Part shown: piece by piece, positions 11,955-22,777 of the stretch
How positions within the stretch are numbered: the stretch's first letter is position 1
How the letters are laid out: every line of letters starts with the position of its first letter
Source of the DNA: Scalesia atractyloides
Lineage: Eukaryota; Streptophyta; Magnoliopsida; Asterales; Asteraceae
NCBI GenBank assembly: GCA_947069175.1
Contig: CAMTDV010000027.1
Location: forward strand, 38,515,369 to 38,579,368
Length of the DNA: 64,000 nt
Reading direction: 5' to 3'
Translations under genes and position numbers: made by a program
Notes under the pieces: generated by a model
Databases searched by the model: none
Told to the model about the DNA's origin: nothing
The model's input: only the letters and a program-made list of their open reading frames with translations

Positions 11955-12954
11955 GGTAATGACACGATTTGGGTCATTGTAGATAGGCTGACCAAGTCAG
12001 CACATAACTTGCCAATTAAGGAAATATATAGTTCAGACAAATTGGCTAAGTTGTATATGGATAAGATTGTCTCCCTACACGGTGTGCCGGTATCTATTGT
12101 ATCTGACAGAGATACCAGATATACATCTCATTTTTAGAAAAGTTTCCAACAATCTTTAGGCACAAGATTAAACTTTAGTACGGCTTACCACCCGCAGACA
12201 GATGGACAAAGTGAGCGTACAATTCAAACTTTGGAAGACATGCTTAGAGCATGTGTGATTGATTTAGGTGGAAGTTAGGATGACCACTTACCCCTAATAG
12301 AATTATCCTTTAATAATAGTTATCATACGAGCATCAAGGCTGCTCCTTATGAGGCCTTGTATGGGAGAAAGTGTCGAACGCCCGTGTGTTGGGCAGAAGT
12401 TGGGGAAGCCCAGCTATCAGGACCTGAGATTGTCCTGGAGACCATGAACAAGATTGTGCAACTCTGTGATCATCTCAAGGCTGCCCGTGATAGGCAGAAA
12501 AGCTATGCTGACAAGAGGGGTAAACCTCTCAAGTTCCAAGTAGGGGATAAAGTCATGCTGAAAGTATCACCTTGGACAGGTGTAATGATGTTTGGAAAGA
12601 AGGGCAAGCGAAGTCCAAGACATATAGGACCATTCGAGATAGTCGAATGTGTCGGCACTATAGCTTATAAGCTTAAGCTGCCAGAGGAGCTTAGTGGAAT
12701 CCATGATGTATTCCACATATCTAACCTTAAGGCTAGCCGATGAGTCGCTAGCAATGTCACATCAGGATGTACAAATAGATGAAAACCTGAGGTTTGTTGA
12801 GAAACCAATTTCGATAGAGGATCAACAGGTTAAGAAGCTCCCAAGAAAATTAATACCTATAGTAAAGGTTAAGTGGGACGCCTTTAGAGGTCCCGAGTAT
12901 ACATGGGAGGTTGAGTCCACTATGCGACAAAAGTACCCACATCTTTTTGACTAA
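11955..12954 (+). pseudogene. pol: integrase core, GPY/F module and chromodomain-like tail
   Basis: Continues the integrase cut at 8908. Seen: GNDTIWVIVDRLTKSAH, then SDRDTRYTS with the second catalytic Asp, then GQSERTIQTLEDMLRAC with the catalytic Glu. Two Trp codons have become TAG, at ~12136 (after SHF) and ~12275 (after LGGS), both TGG to TAG changes. From 12357 the frame is open: YGRKCRTP, PRHIGPFEIVECVGTIAYKL (GPY/F module) and HDVFHISNLK. A frameshift near 12735 precedes a C-terminal part VKVKWDAFRGPEYTWEVE...YPHLF, the chromodomain-like tail of chromoviruses. Tekay/Del lineage is likely but not proven. Confidence 0.88.
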
Positions 12955-12970
12955 AATCTTGAGGACGAGA

Positions 12971-12991
12971 TTTCTTTTAAGGGGGTGAGGA
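12971..12991 (+). other. polypurine tract before the 3' LTR
   Basis: TTTCTTTTAAGGGGGTGAGG lies directly before the LTR start TGCAACACC at 12992. It would prime plus-strand synthesis and fixes the 3' LTR start. Confidence 0.85.
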
Positions 12992-13588
12992 TGCAACACC
13001 TCGTAAAATTGTGTCTAATAGTATATTGACACGTATTGTATTTTTATTTATAGTCTATTAAAGACTAATAGGGACTAAAGGTGTCAACATGCTCAAACTT
13101 AGCCTCTGAGTGACTGATATGTCAACATGCTTAAACTTGGCCTCTGAGTGACTGATATGTCAACATGACTAGCCACTGAGTGACTGATATGTCAACATGC
13201 TTAAACTTGGCCTCTGAGTGAGTGATATGTCAACATGCCTAGCCTCTGAGTGACTTATATGTCAACATGCATATAATGAGCCTCTGGGTGATCCTTTACG
13301 AAGTCCTAACTCTCATACGTGCCATTTGTTGGACGAGAAAGATTAAATCCGTAAATATGTAAAAGTTGGATTGTGGAGGGGTTAAAAGTGTCAACATGTT
13401 AATTTATACCTTTGAGTGACCTTTTAATGACCGATAGCTCGACAATGTCAGGGCATACTCCCGGGTATGCCAAATATTGGTTACGGAGGGCTAAATATGC
13501 TAAAAAGGTGTTTTAGAAGGTTTTATAAGTTAAGGGGCTAAAGGTGTCAAACTTTGAAACTGACCATGGGGCGCTCGCAGGGCACGAG
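12992..13588 (+). repeat. 3' LTR of the outer gypsy element, left piece
   Basis: Starts TGCAACACCTCG after the polypurine tract. From 13288 it matches the window start. It breaks off at 13588 in the GC-rich stretch (CGCTCGCAGGGCACGAG), where the minus-strand complex is inserted, and resumes at 26863. Confidence 0.92.
13080..13290 (+). repeat. tandem repeat in the LTR U3 region
   Basis: About five copies of a 30-50 base unit containing TCTGAGTGACTGATATGTCA followed by ACATGC. Copies differ by inclusion or loss of a TTAAACTTGG segment. The matching part of the 5' LTR lies outside the window. Confidence 0.8.
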
Positions 13589-14025
13589 TGTCACACCCTG
13601 ACCTGCAGCAGATATGGTAGTTGGGGCATGATTTGGTTTTCATCAAAGCTCATGACATTTACTAATAAAAAAGTTTCATATTTATTATTTCAAATTTAAA
13701 TAAATTATTCCAAACAACACCTAATCCATACAAACATAAAATGTTCTAAAAACGCTTTCAAGTAACGTTTTATTTTCTTCTAAGGCCCATGTCCTATGTA
13801 TTCCTTGCTTCAAACATGTTCACCTGTATCATGTGTAAAAATAGAGATTTGGGTCAACATAAGTTGGTGAGTGAATCCCATTTAATCATTAAGGAAAATG
13901 ATGTGTTTATTATCTTTAATAAAATGTGCATTAACCAAATATGAGAAACGTATATGCAATGTAATTCACAAACCACACAATCAACTAGCGATGTACATGT
14001 GAGCACGATAAGCGATGTGTTGTGA

Positions 14026-14054
14026 GATCAAGCCTCAATCAGACGGAGCCGATC
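14026..14054 (-). other. conserved GATC...GGCTC/GAGCC...GATC stem-loop
   Basis: A 29-base inverted repeat also found in the LTRs at 16899, 22781-25516 and 63454-64000. In this copy GGCTC has changed to GCCTC, weakening the stem. Confidence 0.6.
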
Positions 14055-14596
14055 TGATATGGCTACGCGACGCTTCACCCGTTAGTAACAGGGAACAAAT
14101 GGGCCTAATGTGAGAGCTTGACTGAAATGAGAAATATAAACACACGTCACAATAAATAACAATATCACATAGCACGTTAGATCACATAAATGATAATGGT
14201 ACAAGATTTAAATTAGTGAGATAAACAAAAGTGACACATAATACACCCCAAAAACATGAATAAAAAGGGGAGTTGTAAGGATTCACTCACAGTGGGTGCG
14301 ATTATGATTTGACGAAGATTACGCACAATTGAGATGCCAAGCGATGATAATGGCTAACCTAAACATTCGTATAATAATTTAGATAAATATATTCTTTTGG
14401 TTAAATTTAGTATTTTTAATTAGTTTGTTATTATTTGTTAAATTTATTTAGATTGATTTAGTATCACTATATATATTTTAATTTGTGAATAAAAATTATA
14501 TATATAAAATTTATTTTTAGGGAAAATAATTAAAAGTTTCGGTTAATAAAAAATAAAGTTTTTCCCCCTTGAATCGGACCGGTCAGACTATACGCA

Positions 14597-15176
14597 ACGT
14601 GTGAGATTCGAACTCGTGACCTCTCTTTTGCGTGCACGCAGCTTGACCAATTGAGCTACGTGTCTAACCCGGAATATATCCAGATTTAATTACATTTATA
14701 CACTTACTGGTTTAAACCATATGTTGAATAATTTAAAAAGGTTTTGATATTTTGTAGGGACAGTGCGTGGAACCGGACTCGAACCTATGACCTCTGCTTC
14801 GTGTTGCACATAGCCCGACCAATTGGGCTGTGTGTCTAACCCAAAGAATATAGGTTTTTAATTAATCTTATATACATACTACAGCCAACCATAATTTTAT
14901 TTAATTAAAAAGGTTTGGTTTATTATAGAACAGTGCACTGAACTGGTTTCGAACTTGTGACCTCTGCTTCGTGTTGCACACAGCCCGACCAATTGGGCTG
15001 TGTGTCTAACTCGGAGGATATAAGATTTTTATTAATCTTATATACTTACCAGTTCAGTTCATAATTGAGTTTAATTAAAAAGGTTTGAATATGGGGGCGA
15101 ATCGGAACATGTGTAGACTCGACCGGAGACCTTACGTTTCATGTGCACACGGTCCACCACTGGACCGTGTGTCTAA
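14597..15176 (-). repeat. array of four tRNA-like units, ~170 bp period
   Basis: On the - strand each unit has leader GGGTTAGACAC, an A-box-like D-arm (for example GTAGCTCAATTGG at 14660-14647), a B-box-like T-arm (GAGTTCGAATCTC, 14615-14603) and a T-run downstream. The TGTCTAACCC landmarks are at 14661, 14833, 15003 and 15170, spacings 172, 170 and 167. T-runs lie 33-36 bases beyond the B box in units 2-4 and ~50 in unit 1. Spacers are AT-rich. The anticodon arm is not canonical, so these are tRNA-derived cassettes, not working tRNA genes. Confidence 0.75.
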
Positions 15177-15180
15177 CCTG

Positions 15181-16431
15181 TAACAATCGTAAAAAATGAA
15201 TGAATCCTAAAACCCGACCTGTTTTTGTAACTTGATCTGTTTTCATATTTTTCCACGTAATTTTGTTTAATGTTTAAGCAATAAAATGTCTTGGACTCTA
15301 TGTTTTGATCATACATGTTATCTTATCTGGTGATTTATAGTCTTATACATGTTTTAGACAACCTTGTAAATTCATTCCATGTATTTTGAAGCAACCCTCT
15401 ATATCTCAAGGTCTAAAACAAAGGTTTTCCTTAAGTTAATCAAAAACTTTGGAGACCTCGTGAACATACCTAACACATCACATCCTAACCTTCTTATCAT
15501 TCACACTTCATTATATACATGCCTTAAGATAGGACATTGTGTTTTGGAGAGTTTAGATGTAAATGATCGCAAGTAAAAAGCTCTACATGTCGTATTCGTA
15601 GTTTTGTCATAAGATGACTTTCGGGTGACTTTCTTGCTAACTTTTCTTCATCCTTGAGCTATCATTCTGGTCCATTCAAAGCTCCAAGATATACTTGGTA
15701 TACTAAGGATCAAGTAGATTCAAATGGTGCATAAAAACTGAGCTCCAGCGTAACGGGAATCACAAATTCAAGTTTTAGAGCATAACCCTCGACCCGCATC
15801 AAGACCCATGGTTTAAGCCCAATTCTTGACACCATGGATGTTGGATTACTCTCTTCCATATGATAGTACTCTGAAAATAATGAACGTGGGCGAAAACCGT
15901 GCGTGAAACAGAGTTATAACGAAGCGGGAATCACGAAAACAAGTTTGGTGTTTGTTGCTGATTTGAAAGACGCGAAAATCTTGTTTTAAAGTTATCCCAC
16001 ATCGCCCCAATCACTATTTTGTGTTCCATTTCATACCTATAAATACCCTTGCTTGGTTCTTTATAGCTTGCAACTCCTAGTTTGAGTATAAACAAGTGGA
16101 ATAACCAAATTTGGTGGCTCCACAAGCACAATACCCCTTTGGGTGTGGTGTGTAGTAGTTTTTATTTCCGCTTTCGACGAGGAGGTGTTCCCTTCAAGCT
16201 CTTCTCATTTTGTAAAGTTCTTCTTCGAGGTAATCTTCCTTTCTTTGTTTTTTTATTATTATTTTTTTAATATTCATTTATTTATTGCTTTCTTAGTTTA
16301 ATTAATTTAGTTTAGGATCTTAGATAAGGAGCATTAGGCTCGTTAAGGTAGCCTAGTTTAGGCTCGCCTTTAGGCTTTTCATAGCCTTGTAGAGGCTCGT
16401 TAGGCTCAACGAGGCTAACATATCATGTTCG
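15181..16431. other. unassigned 1.25 kb, AT-rich, with an snRNA-type promoter motif
   Basis: No coding frame of interest. It contains two diverged copies of an AACGGGAATCAC motif (15752 and ~15922), a promoter-like pair at 15994-16045, pyrimidine-rich leader-like sequence at 16160-16260, and at 16330-16420 repeats of AGGCTCGTTAGGCTC and its complement. It may be a fragment of another LTR element in + orientation. Confidence 0.4.
15994..16045 (+). promoter_or_regulatory. USE-TATA pair like plant snRNA promoters
   Basis: ATCCCACATCG at 15994-16004 matches the plant upstream sequence element (RTCCCACATCG). TATAAATA at 16038-16045 starts 33 bases after it, the spacing known for Pol II-type plant snRNA genes. 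No snRNA sequence is recognisable downstream of ~16070. Related motifs occur in some plant LTRs, so a retroelement promoter is an alternative. Confidence 0.5.
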
Positions 16432-16898
16432 TGTCACAACCCCGACCCGCAGCGGAAAAGGTGATCGGGGCATGATTGGGTTATCATCAAAGCTCATGAC
16501 ATTTATTATAATATTTCATATTTATTATTTCAAATTAAAAGAGATCATACAATCATATCAAACAAATACAACATGTTCTATTCATCCTTTCTAAGGCAAA
16601 TTCCTATGTTTTCCTGGCTTCATCCTGATCACCTGTATCATATGTAAAAATGGTTTTTGGATCAACAAAAAGTTGGCGAGTGAACCTTGTTAGAAAAACA
16701 TTTATTAATTTATTTCTGGTTGTATTTAATATGGAAAAATTGTGCAAAATTCATATATGAACAAACATAAATAAACATACAATAACAACAAATAGCATAC
16801 GATATCAAATAACAACAAACAATAACATACATTAACAAACCAACAACATACAATAACATATCAACTTGCATAAATATATAACATAAATGAAACTGTGC

Positions 16899-17130
16899 GA
16901 TCAAGGCTCAATCAAACGGAGCCGATCGTATTGCATGTACTGAAAATGAAAAATGTCTGTGCGATCAAGGCTCAATCAAACGGAGCCGATCGTATTGCAT
17001 GTACTGAAAAGGAAAAATGTCTGTGCGACAAGGCTCAATCAAACGGAGCCGATCGTATGTTGGCACGCCAGGTTCACGCTCATAATGTAATGGGGAACAT
17101 GCTCAACGCTCATAATGTAATGGGGAGCGG
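16899..17130 (-). repeat. triplicated stem-loop repeat plus a short duplication
   Basis: The unit GATCAAGGCTCAATCAAACG + GAGCCGATC starts at 16899, 16963 and ~17024, period 62-64. Its arms GATC..GGCTC and GAGCC.GATC can pair. After it, CGCTCATAATGTAATGGGGA occurs twice, 33 bases apart. The left-edge LTR and the LTR at 63454 have only one copy of the hairpin. Confidence 0.75.
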
Positions 17131-17633
17131 CGGCCTATGAAATTGCATGTACTGAAAGTAATAAATTAAATCTATACAATAATCACACAAACAGTTTACA
17201 CAGGCAGGATACACATTTATTCATGATATGATGTATGCACAATGATTTAAATATAATAAATAGTAATACACATGATACACCCCAAAAACGTGATTTAAAC
17301 GGGGAATTTGTAGAGATTCACTCACAGTGGGTGCGTTCGGTGAATGATGATGAATGCGCACGAGTTTAGAGGATTGATCGTCGAGGAAAAACTAACCTAA
17401 TTAATAAAGAAAAAGTAAGGTAAATAAATGGATTTTATTAACAACTTTAATAGGATTTTTGGATATATTTTTGTGAGTATTAGGCTAGTTTCTAACCTTA
17501 AAAATGTTATTTTTAAGTATTTTTAATTGATTTTTAAATAAAATAAATAAATAAAAATAATAAAAAATGTTGACTTTTTGACCGTTGACCGTTGACCGTT
17601 GACTTGTTGACCGGTTTATTGTGTGTATGTATG

Positions 17634-18043
17634 CGCCGGGCAGGACTCGAACCCGAGACCTCCCGTACGCGTGCACGCAGCTCTACCAACTGAGCTACGT
17701 GTCTAACCCGAAATATTTCTGTTTTTAATTATATTTATACACTAATTCAATTAATCCGAAAATTATTTATTTTTAAAAAGGGTTTTAATGTATCGGACCG
17801 GTGTCGTCAACAGGTCTCGAACCCAGGACCTGTGACTTAATGTTACACACAGTCCACCGCTGGACTGTGTGTCTAACTTGGTTAAAATATAGATTTTTAT
17901 TATACTTAACATCTAACGGAGTTAACCCGGGTTCAGTTTAAAAAAAAAAGGCATTTTATTACAGCGAATGAGGTTGAGACTGGAATCGAACTCGCGACGT
18001 GTATGTATTTATTTGCACACAGTCCACCGCTGGATTGTGTGTC
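17634..18043 (-). repeat. array of three tRNA-like units, 170 bp period
   Basis: Landmarks TGTCTAAC lie at 17700, 17870 and 18040: exactly 170 apart. The first unit is the best tRNA mimic: A box TAGCTCAGTTGG (17697-17686), D-stem AGCTC/GAGCT, B box GGGTTCGAGTCC (17654-17643). Its anticodon stem would leave only a four-base loop, so it is not a canonical tRNA. Units 2 and 3 have AGTCCAGCGGTGGACT as D-arm hairpin and T-runs 33-35 bases past the B box. They lie downstream of the LTR's own TATA in sense orientation. Confidence 0.78.
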
Positions 18044-18890
18044 TAACCCGTTTATAATTCCAATTTTAAATAATCTTATAACATAACTACTTCGTCTTCT
18101 TCGTTCAAAACTCAGGCAACGGTTATCTATCTGTTATTTGTTAAATTCGGTTAATGAACAAGATGAACAATTGAAAAGTATTGAACCGAAGAGTTTGGGG
18201 AAAGAAAGTACCGAACAGATCGTCTTCTTCAGAAAATCCGGCGAAGCTCGTCGGCTCTGTTTAGGAGCTCCTTCTGTTCGAGTTCAATATTTAGTTTGGA
18301 TGAAATAGATGTGAAATTGAACCATTGAGTAACGATTATCAGTATATTTGATTGATCATACCGGTTAACAGCGGGTTTCCAAAAAATCCAGAAATTTTCC
18401 GGCGAAAACAGAGAATCCGATAACGTCGTCTGGGATTGATTCTGGGTGATGGATTAATGTTAGTAAGGTTATAACAATTGACTGAAACAGTAAAGTCGAG
18501 GTATTTTACCGTTTTGAGGTGAGTCTCGGTTTTCCGGCGACTTGCAGAAAATTCCGGCGATGATCAGAAAGTAATTCCGACGACCAGAAAATAGAATAAA
18601 CACGAAATTAGAAGCTCAGGGAATGAAATTGAATCGCGAAATGAGTGTGTTGTTGAAGAAATACCAGAATGAATGTTTTCGGTTATAAAAACCAAACATC
18701 ACCAGAATTCAAGTTCATTAACGACTGAATTGATTTAAGATGTCGGTTTTATCGGTAATGATCAAGATTCCGCGAGCACTCAAACGTCTTGGTCGGTTTG
18801 AAAGCCGATATCGGTTTCAGTTGGCGCATCAGGTTGATTCTCAGTTGAACATTTGATTTAATTGCTTCCCAGAACTCACAAAAAGATCAA

Positions 18891-18969
18891 GTGGCGGAGT
18901 GGTTATAAGTGTGTGAGTTAAGTCTTTGTGTATCCTTTGGCTGACCCGGGTTCGAAACCCGGCAGCAGT
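18891..18969 (+). ncRNA. tRNA-like sequence, opposite strand to the array
   Basis: Reads GTGGCGGAGTGGTTATAAG (A-box-like, as in Leu/Ser tRNAs) and, 40 bases on, CCGGGTTCGAAACCCGG, a perfect T-arm with B box, followed by TTTT within 15 bases. The length (79) and the long variable part recall a class II tRNA, but the acceptor stem does not pair. It lies close to the LTR start (- strand), antisense to it. Confidence 0.55.
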
Positions 18970-19153
18970 ATTTTATTTTTATTTCATTATTTTTAACAGA
19001 TGTTCAATAATAAATTTTATATTCTAATATACTTATTAATTATGTATCGTTTAAAATTAATTTGGGCATTAAATACGCAACGAAATTTTTAACTGGTTGT
19101 TCGGTTAATAAACGAAGCGGGTTTGGTAAATCCGGTTTTTGGCGGATGTTACA

Positions 19154-19195
19154 GTATCCCCTACTTTTAGAAATTTCGTCCCGAAATTTAAGTAG
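19154..19195 (-). other. polypurine tract of the gag-only element
   Basis: On the - strand: TTCGGGACGAAATTTC, then AAAAGTAGGGGATAC, directly before the LTR start at 19153. This is the usual gypsy polypurine arrangement. The same tract sits at 25517-25558 next to the other LTR, where a 5' LTR should have none. Confidence 0.85.
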
Positions 19196-19460
19196 TGGCA
19201 TATTTGACTAAAAAGGATGGTGTTTTAACTTGACAATTACATACTTAGAAGAGAGTAAGAGTTTAAATTTTGTTTGAGGCGGTAACGTTCCTTGTAAGGG
19301 TCGAATACCCGGCTACAGGAATCGCTTTTTGTTGCCTAAAGTGTATGAATACGGAACATGGATACACAGAGTTGATCGACTAAGTATGATGTTATGCATA
19401 TGAGTTTGGGTACGTTTGAAAGATTAGATTATATCCTAAAATAAACTTCTAATACTAAAA

Positions 19461-20260
19461 CCTACATGGAACTTCTCATAACCGCCTGACAATGCCTCTG
19501 TTCCTCTGGCAAGAATACTTATATATAGGAAGTACCAGCGGCGTATCCACCATATTCTTGTCAAATTTTCATTGGTTTTATCAGTTAGTTATGTTTGGTT
19601 CTATGATGTGACTCTAGAACATAATAAACCCAACAACCAATATCTGAGTCCTAATTCTGATAGCATCCATGTTTGATTGATAACACAATCCAATTCCTTT
19701 AAATGATAAGATGATATGAATGCTAAATCAGTGAGTATAACACAAACTTCAATCAAGACAATACCAAATCCTACATGGAACTTCTCATAACCGCCTGATA
19801 ATGCCTCTGATCCTTTGACAAGAATACTTATATATAGGAAGTACCAGCGGCGTATCCACCATATTCTCGTCAAATTTTCATTGGTTTTATCAGTAAGTTA
19901 TGATTAGTCCTATGCGACTCTAAAACATAAACAAATACAACAACCAGAGCTTGAGTCCTTGAATGATGACAATACCTCTCTCGTTTGTTATGATGGAGAG
20001 GTTAGTCTATGTAGAAAATGGAACACAATCCAATTTCTTTAAATGACGAGTTGATATGAATGTTGAACCAGTGAGTGTAAAATAAATTTCAATCATAACA
20101 TTACGAAACCTACATGGAACTTCTCATAACCGCCTGATAATGCCTCTGATCCTTTGACAAGAATACTTATATATAGGAAGTACCAGCGGCGTATCCACCA
20201 TATCCTCGTCAAATTCTCATCAGTAAGCTATGATTAGTCCTATGTGACTCTAAAACATAA
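19461..20260 (-). repeat. three ~310-340 bp tandem repeats with TATA-like cores
   Basis: The block beginning CCTACATGGAACTTCTCATA starts at 19461, 19770 and 20109. Each copy contains (- strand) CCTATATATAAGTATTCTTG. Two copies are present at the equivalent place near 25824 and 26134. They lie between gag and the polypurine tract, where pol is expected. The 90-residue frame at 19601-19873 is just a product of the repeat. Confidence 0.8.
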
Positions 20261-20478
20261 ATAAACACAACAAACAATGCCTGAGTCATAATCCTGATAG
20301 TATACATGTTTGAATGATGACAGTCCCTCTCTCGTTTGTTATGATGGAGAGGTTAGTCTATGTAGAAGTGAGACACAGCCCAACTTCTTTAAATAATGAG
20401 ATTGAAATACGTTGAGATGTATGATGGTATGAATGTTGAATCAATGAGTATAAAACAAAACTGGAATAATAATTTGCA

Positions 20479-21940
20479 TTAAAATTCTTGGATAAATTTC
20501 CAATTTAAAATTGAGACACGTGAGAATTGAGATAACATAGAGGAAACATAAAACTTTGCAGTTGGAGTTGAATCTTGATTGTTGGTGAAAGGGACTAGTT
20601 GCGTGTTTTCGTTTGAGCCGTCATTATCTTCAACAGGATTGGCGTTGATGTTGAAAACTCTTCCTCTTGCTGGTGGCCTAGTGATTGGGTTTTCTTGATT
20701 TGCTTGGTTAACTGGGTTTGCTTGAGCTTGGGCGTTTATGATGTTAACCAATTGAGGGCACGTGTTTCTAAAGTGGGTTGGGTCACCACAATTGAAACAA
20801 GCTCGAACATATGGGAACATGGGGTATTGAGGTTGTTGATATGTTTGGATCATGTTTTGAGTAGGGGGTGAGATTTGGTTTTGAGAGGTGCGGCAAACTT
20901 TGCTCAAATGACCATAGCGTCCAGAATTCGCACATAGCCGAAAAAGTACGGTAGATGGATGGTGATAAAAAACAGGTGTTACATCGAGGGTGAGGTCCAA
21001 GGTAAGGTTTCTTATTTGGGTAGGTTGAGTCGGGTGCTACTTGAGTGATTGGGATAGCTTGGAGGGGTACGGCTTGTAAGGCTGGTTGGTTGCGTTGGGT
21101 GACAGAGAAAAGTTGCTCGTCTCGTTTTCTCTTAGAAATGGGTTGAGAAGGGGATTCGGTTTGGGTGTAGTTGGAGGTTTCAGTCGATGCTTTATCCTTC
21201 CTCTTCTCCTCCTTGAAGTCTTTGTTCCGGATTCGGTTCTCGGTGAGCTCTGTAGCTAACTCCATTGCTGCTTCCAAGGTTGCAGGTGTGGTACTTATTA
21301 CAGAGTCTTGAATCTTTGAAGGAAGACCTTGAATGTAGTGCTCGATCAAACGGTAGTGGGGAGTGAACAAGTTGGGAACCATTTGATTTAACTCGAGGAA
21401 TCTCTTGTTGTACGTGGTGTGGTCGCCTTCCTTTTGTTTCAACGAATAGAACTCATCCTCTAATTTCTTGATTTCGCTCCTTGGGCAAAACCGTCTTATC
21501 ATGATTTCTTTCAACTCTTCCAAAGTCAAAGTCATAGTATCTTCAACACCCCGTTTGGCCTTCTCTGTATTCCACCAAGTAAGTGCTATTCCAAATAAAC
21601 GACCAGTAGCATATCGCACTTTGCGATCATCGGGGCAATCGCAAGTTAGAAAAATGTTTTCCATTTCTTCAAACCAATAGAGAAGAGCGGTGACACCTTC
21701 AGTCCCTTCGTATTTTGTAGGGTCGCAAGATTTGAAATGCTTGTAAGTGCATTTAGTGGTATTTGGGGGAGGGTTAACAACATTTTGAACTTCTTGATTG
21801 ACAGGATTAGCGGTAAGGGCTTGTTGGACTTGAATTACAATGTTGGGTATTACGGCAGCCATTTGTTGAGCGATTAGGGCAGCCATGCGCTCGCGGGCTT
21901 TTCCTGCTCTCATCTTCCTACGAGCGAGGCTAGAAGACAT
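20479..21940 (-). pseudogene. gag: Ty3/gypsy Gag, frameshifted, without pol
   Basis: Starts at 21940 with MSSSLARRKMRAGKARERM and a predicted helix with AALIAQQMAAVIPN. Capsid-like core: CTYKHFKSCDPTKYEGTEG, YWFEEMENIF, LTWWNTEKAKRG, then FYSLKQKEGDHTTYNKRF and HYIQGLPSKIQDSV. A basic linker (RIRNKDFKEEKRKDK) follows. A frameshift near 20985 separates it from the two CCHC knuckles: the first lacks its first Cys in frame, and CFNCGDPTHFRNTC is complete. The frame goes through ARGRVFNINAN, which in related elements leads into protease, but here ends 40 residues later without a DSG motif. Protease, RT, RNase H and integrase are absent. Confidence 0.9.
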
Positions 21941-22765
21941 CTACAAGGAATACATATCAAAAGTATGGAGTTGGATGCTTTTGGAATCATGTGTCGTATT
22001 TAGGAATGAGCATTCATAAAATAAACATAGCAAAATAAATCTACTACACCCATAGGATGTCTTGGGCTTTACTCGTAATTGGGCCTTGCATGCCGCCATA
22101 CTTCACCTTCGTAATCATGTGGGCCCTATGATTACCGGGTTTTTCATATGGTTCGCATGTGTTTGCCTGGTTACGTACACTAAAACCCGGAGAAAATCGA
22201 GAAATATGTAACGTATGATATTCGGAATGTGTCCAGGTGTGGACACGGTGACACCTCAAAGTGGGGTTAGTTCGAACGACGTTTGGTGTGGCATGCTTTG
22301 GCCTAATAGGTCCTTCGTACTCTCATCGTTAGTCCCCAGGTAGGCAAACTGGTCCGTTATATTGGATTTATACGAATGCCAACCTAGACAGGACGTCCGA
22401 CTACCGGTACTTGTACCCTTACAGTTACTACATGCCCGTCGCAGAACTCACTTTGATGAGATTTGAAAAATGAAAAATGCGACAAAATCTTGAATAACGG
22501 AAGTATGAAGATGATTTGAATATGTGAATATTGTAACATGTATGATGAATATGTATGTAAGTATGTATGTTTGACTGTAAGTATAATTCACTATGTATCA
22601 CAAAATGTAATATTGGAAATGTTTACATGCATTTGCGTATGTAATATATATAAAACAAATAAATATCATAAGTTTGCATGTAACCACGTAAACAATTAAA
22701 ATCTAGTTAACTATAGTATAGGCTCAAAGGGTCTAATAACCTATCCTATATCCCTATAGTCAAAA
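21941..22765 (-). other. untranslated leader of the gag-only element
   Basis: About 0.8 kb between primer site and gag on the - strand. No reading frame is convincing; the one at 22044-22259 has no recognisable domain. A packaging signal is expected here but none can be identified by eye. Confidence 0.55.
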
Positions 22766-22777
22766 GCTCTGATACCA
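22766..22777 (-). other. primer binding site (initiator-Met tRNA)
   Basis: GCTCTGATACCA on the + strand, i.e. TGGTATCAGAGC on the - strand, three bases from the LTR end at 22781. It proves that 22781-25516 acts as 5' LTR of the gag-only element. Confidence 0.92.

Larger units (their letters stand above)
13589..15180 (-). repeat. older, diverged LTR remnant at the left edge of the complex
   Basis: Begins TGTCACACCCTGACC and follows the same order of landmarks as the 2.7 kb LTRs (CAAAGCTCATGACATTTA, GGCGAGTGA-like motif, GATC hairpin, ACACCCCAAAAAC, GATTCACTCACAGTGGGTGCG), but with much divergence. It has four instead of three minus-strand tRNA-like units. No TG start is recognisable on its right side, so its U3 part seems lost or replaced. 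Confidence 0.75.
16432..19153 (-). repeat. 3' LTR of the gag-only minus-strand element
   Basis: 2722 bases. Near-identical to 22781-25516; only scattered differences and an indel of ~20 bases near 16588 (present at 22941) are visible, so insertion is younger than that of the outer element. On the - strand it starts TGTAACATCCGCC at 19153, directly after a polypurine tract, and ends GGGTTGTGACA at 16432. It carries a plus-strand tRNA-like unit (18891-18969), a TATA-like TTTTTATAACC near 18685 on the - strand, three minus-strand tRNA-like units and three hairpin repeats. The short frames at 16710-16904 and 16895-17140 are not genes. Confidence 0.9.

Noticed and set aside
17634..17703. A real tRNA gene on the minus strand
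   Set aside because: A and B boxes are very good, but the anticodon stem would close a four-base loop and the acceptor stem does not pair; it is also repeated as part of an LTR.
19601..19873. 90-residue minus-strand protein, repeated at 25977-26237
   Set aside because: It arises from the tandem block in the 3' internal region, has no known domain, and frames differ between copies.
20783..20985. C-terminal end of the 385-codon Gag frame as true protein
   Set aside because: After ~20985 the frame is out of phase; the zinc knuckles are in the other frame at 20479-21000.
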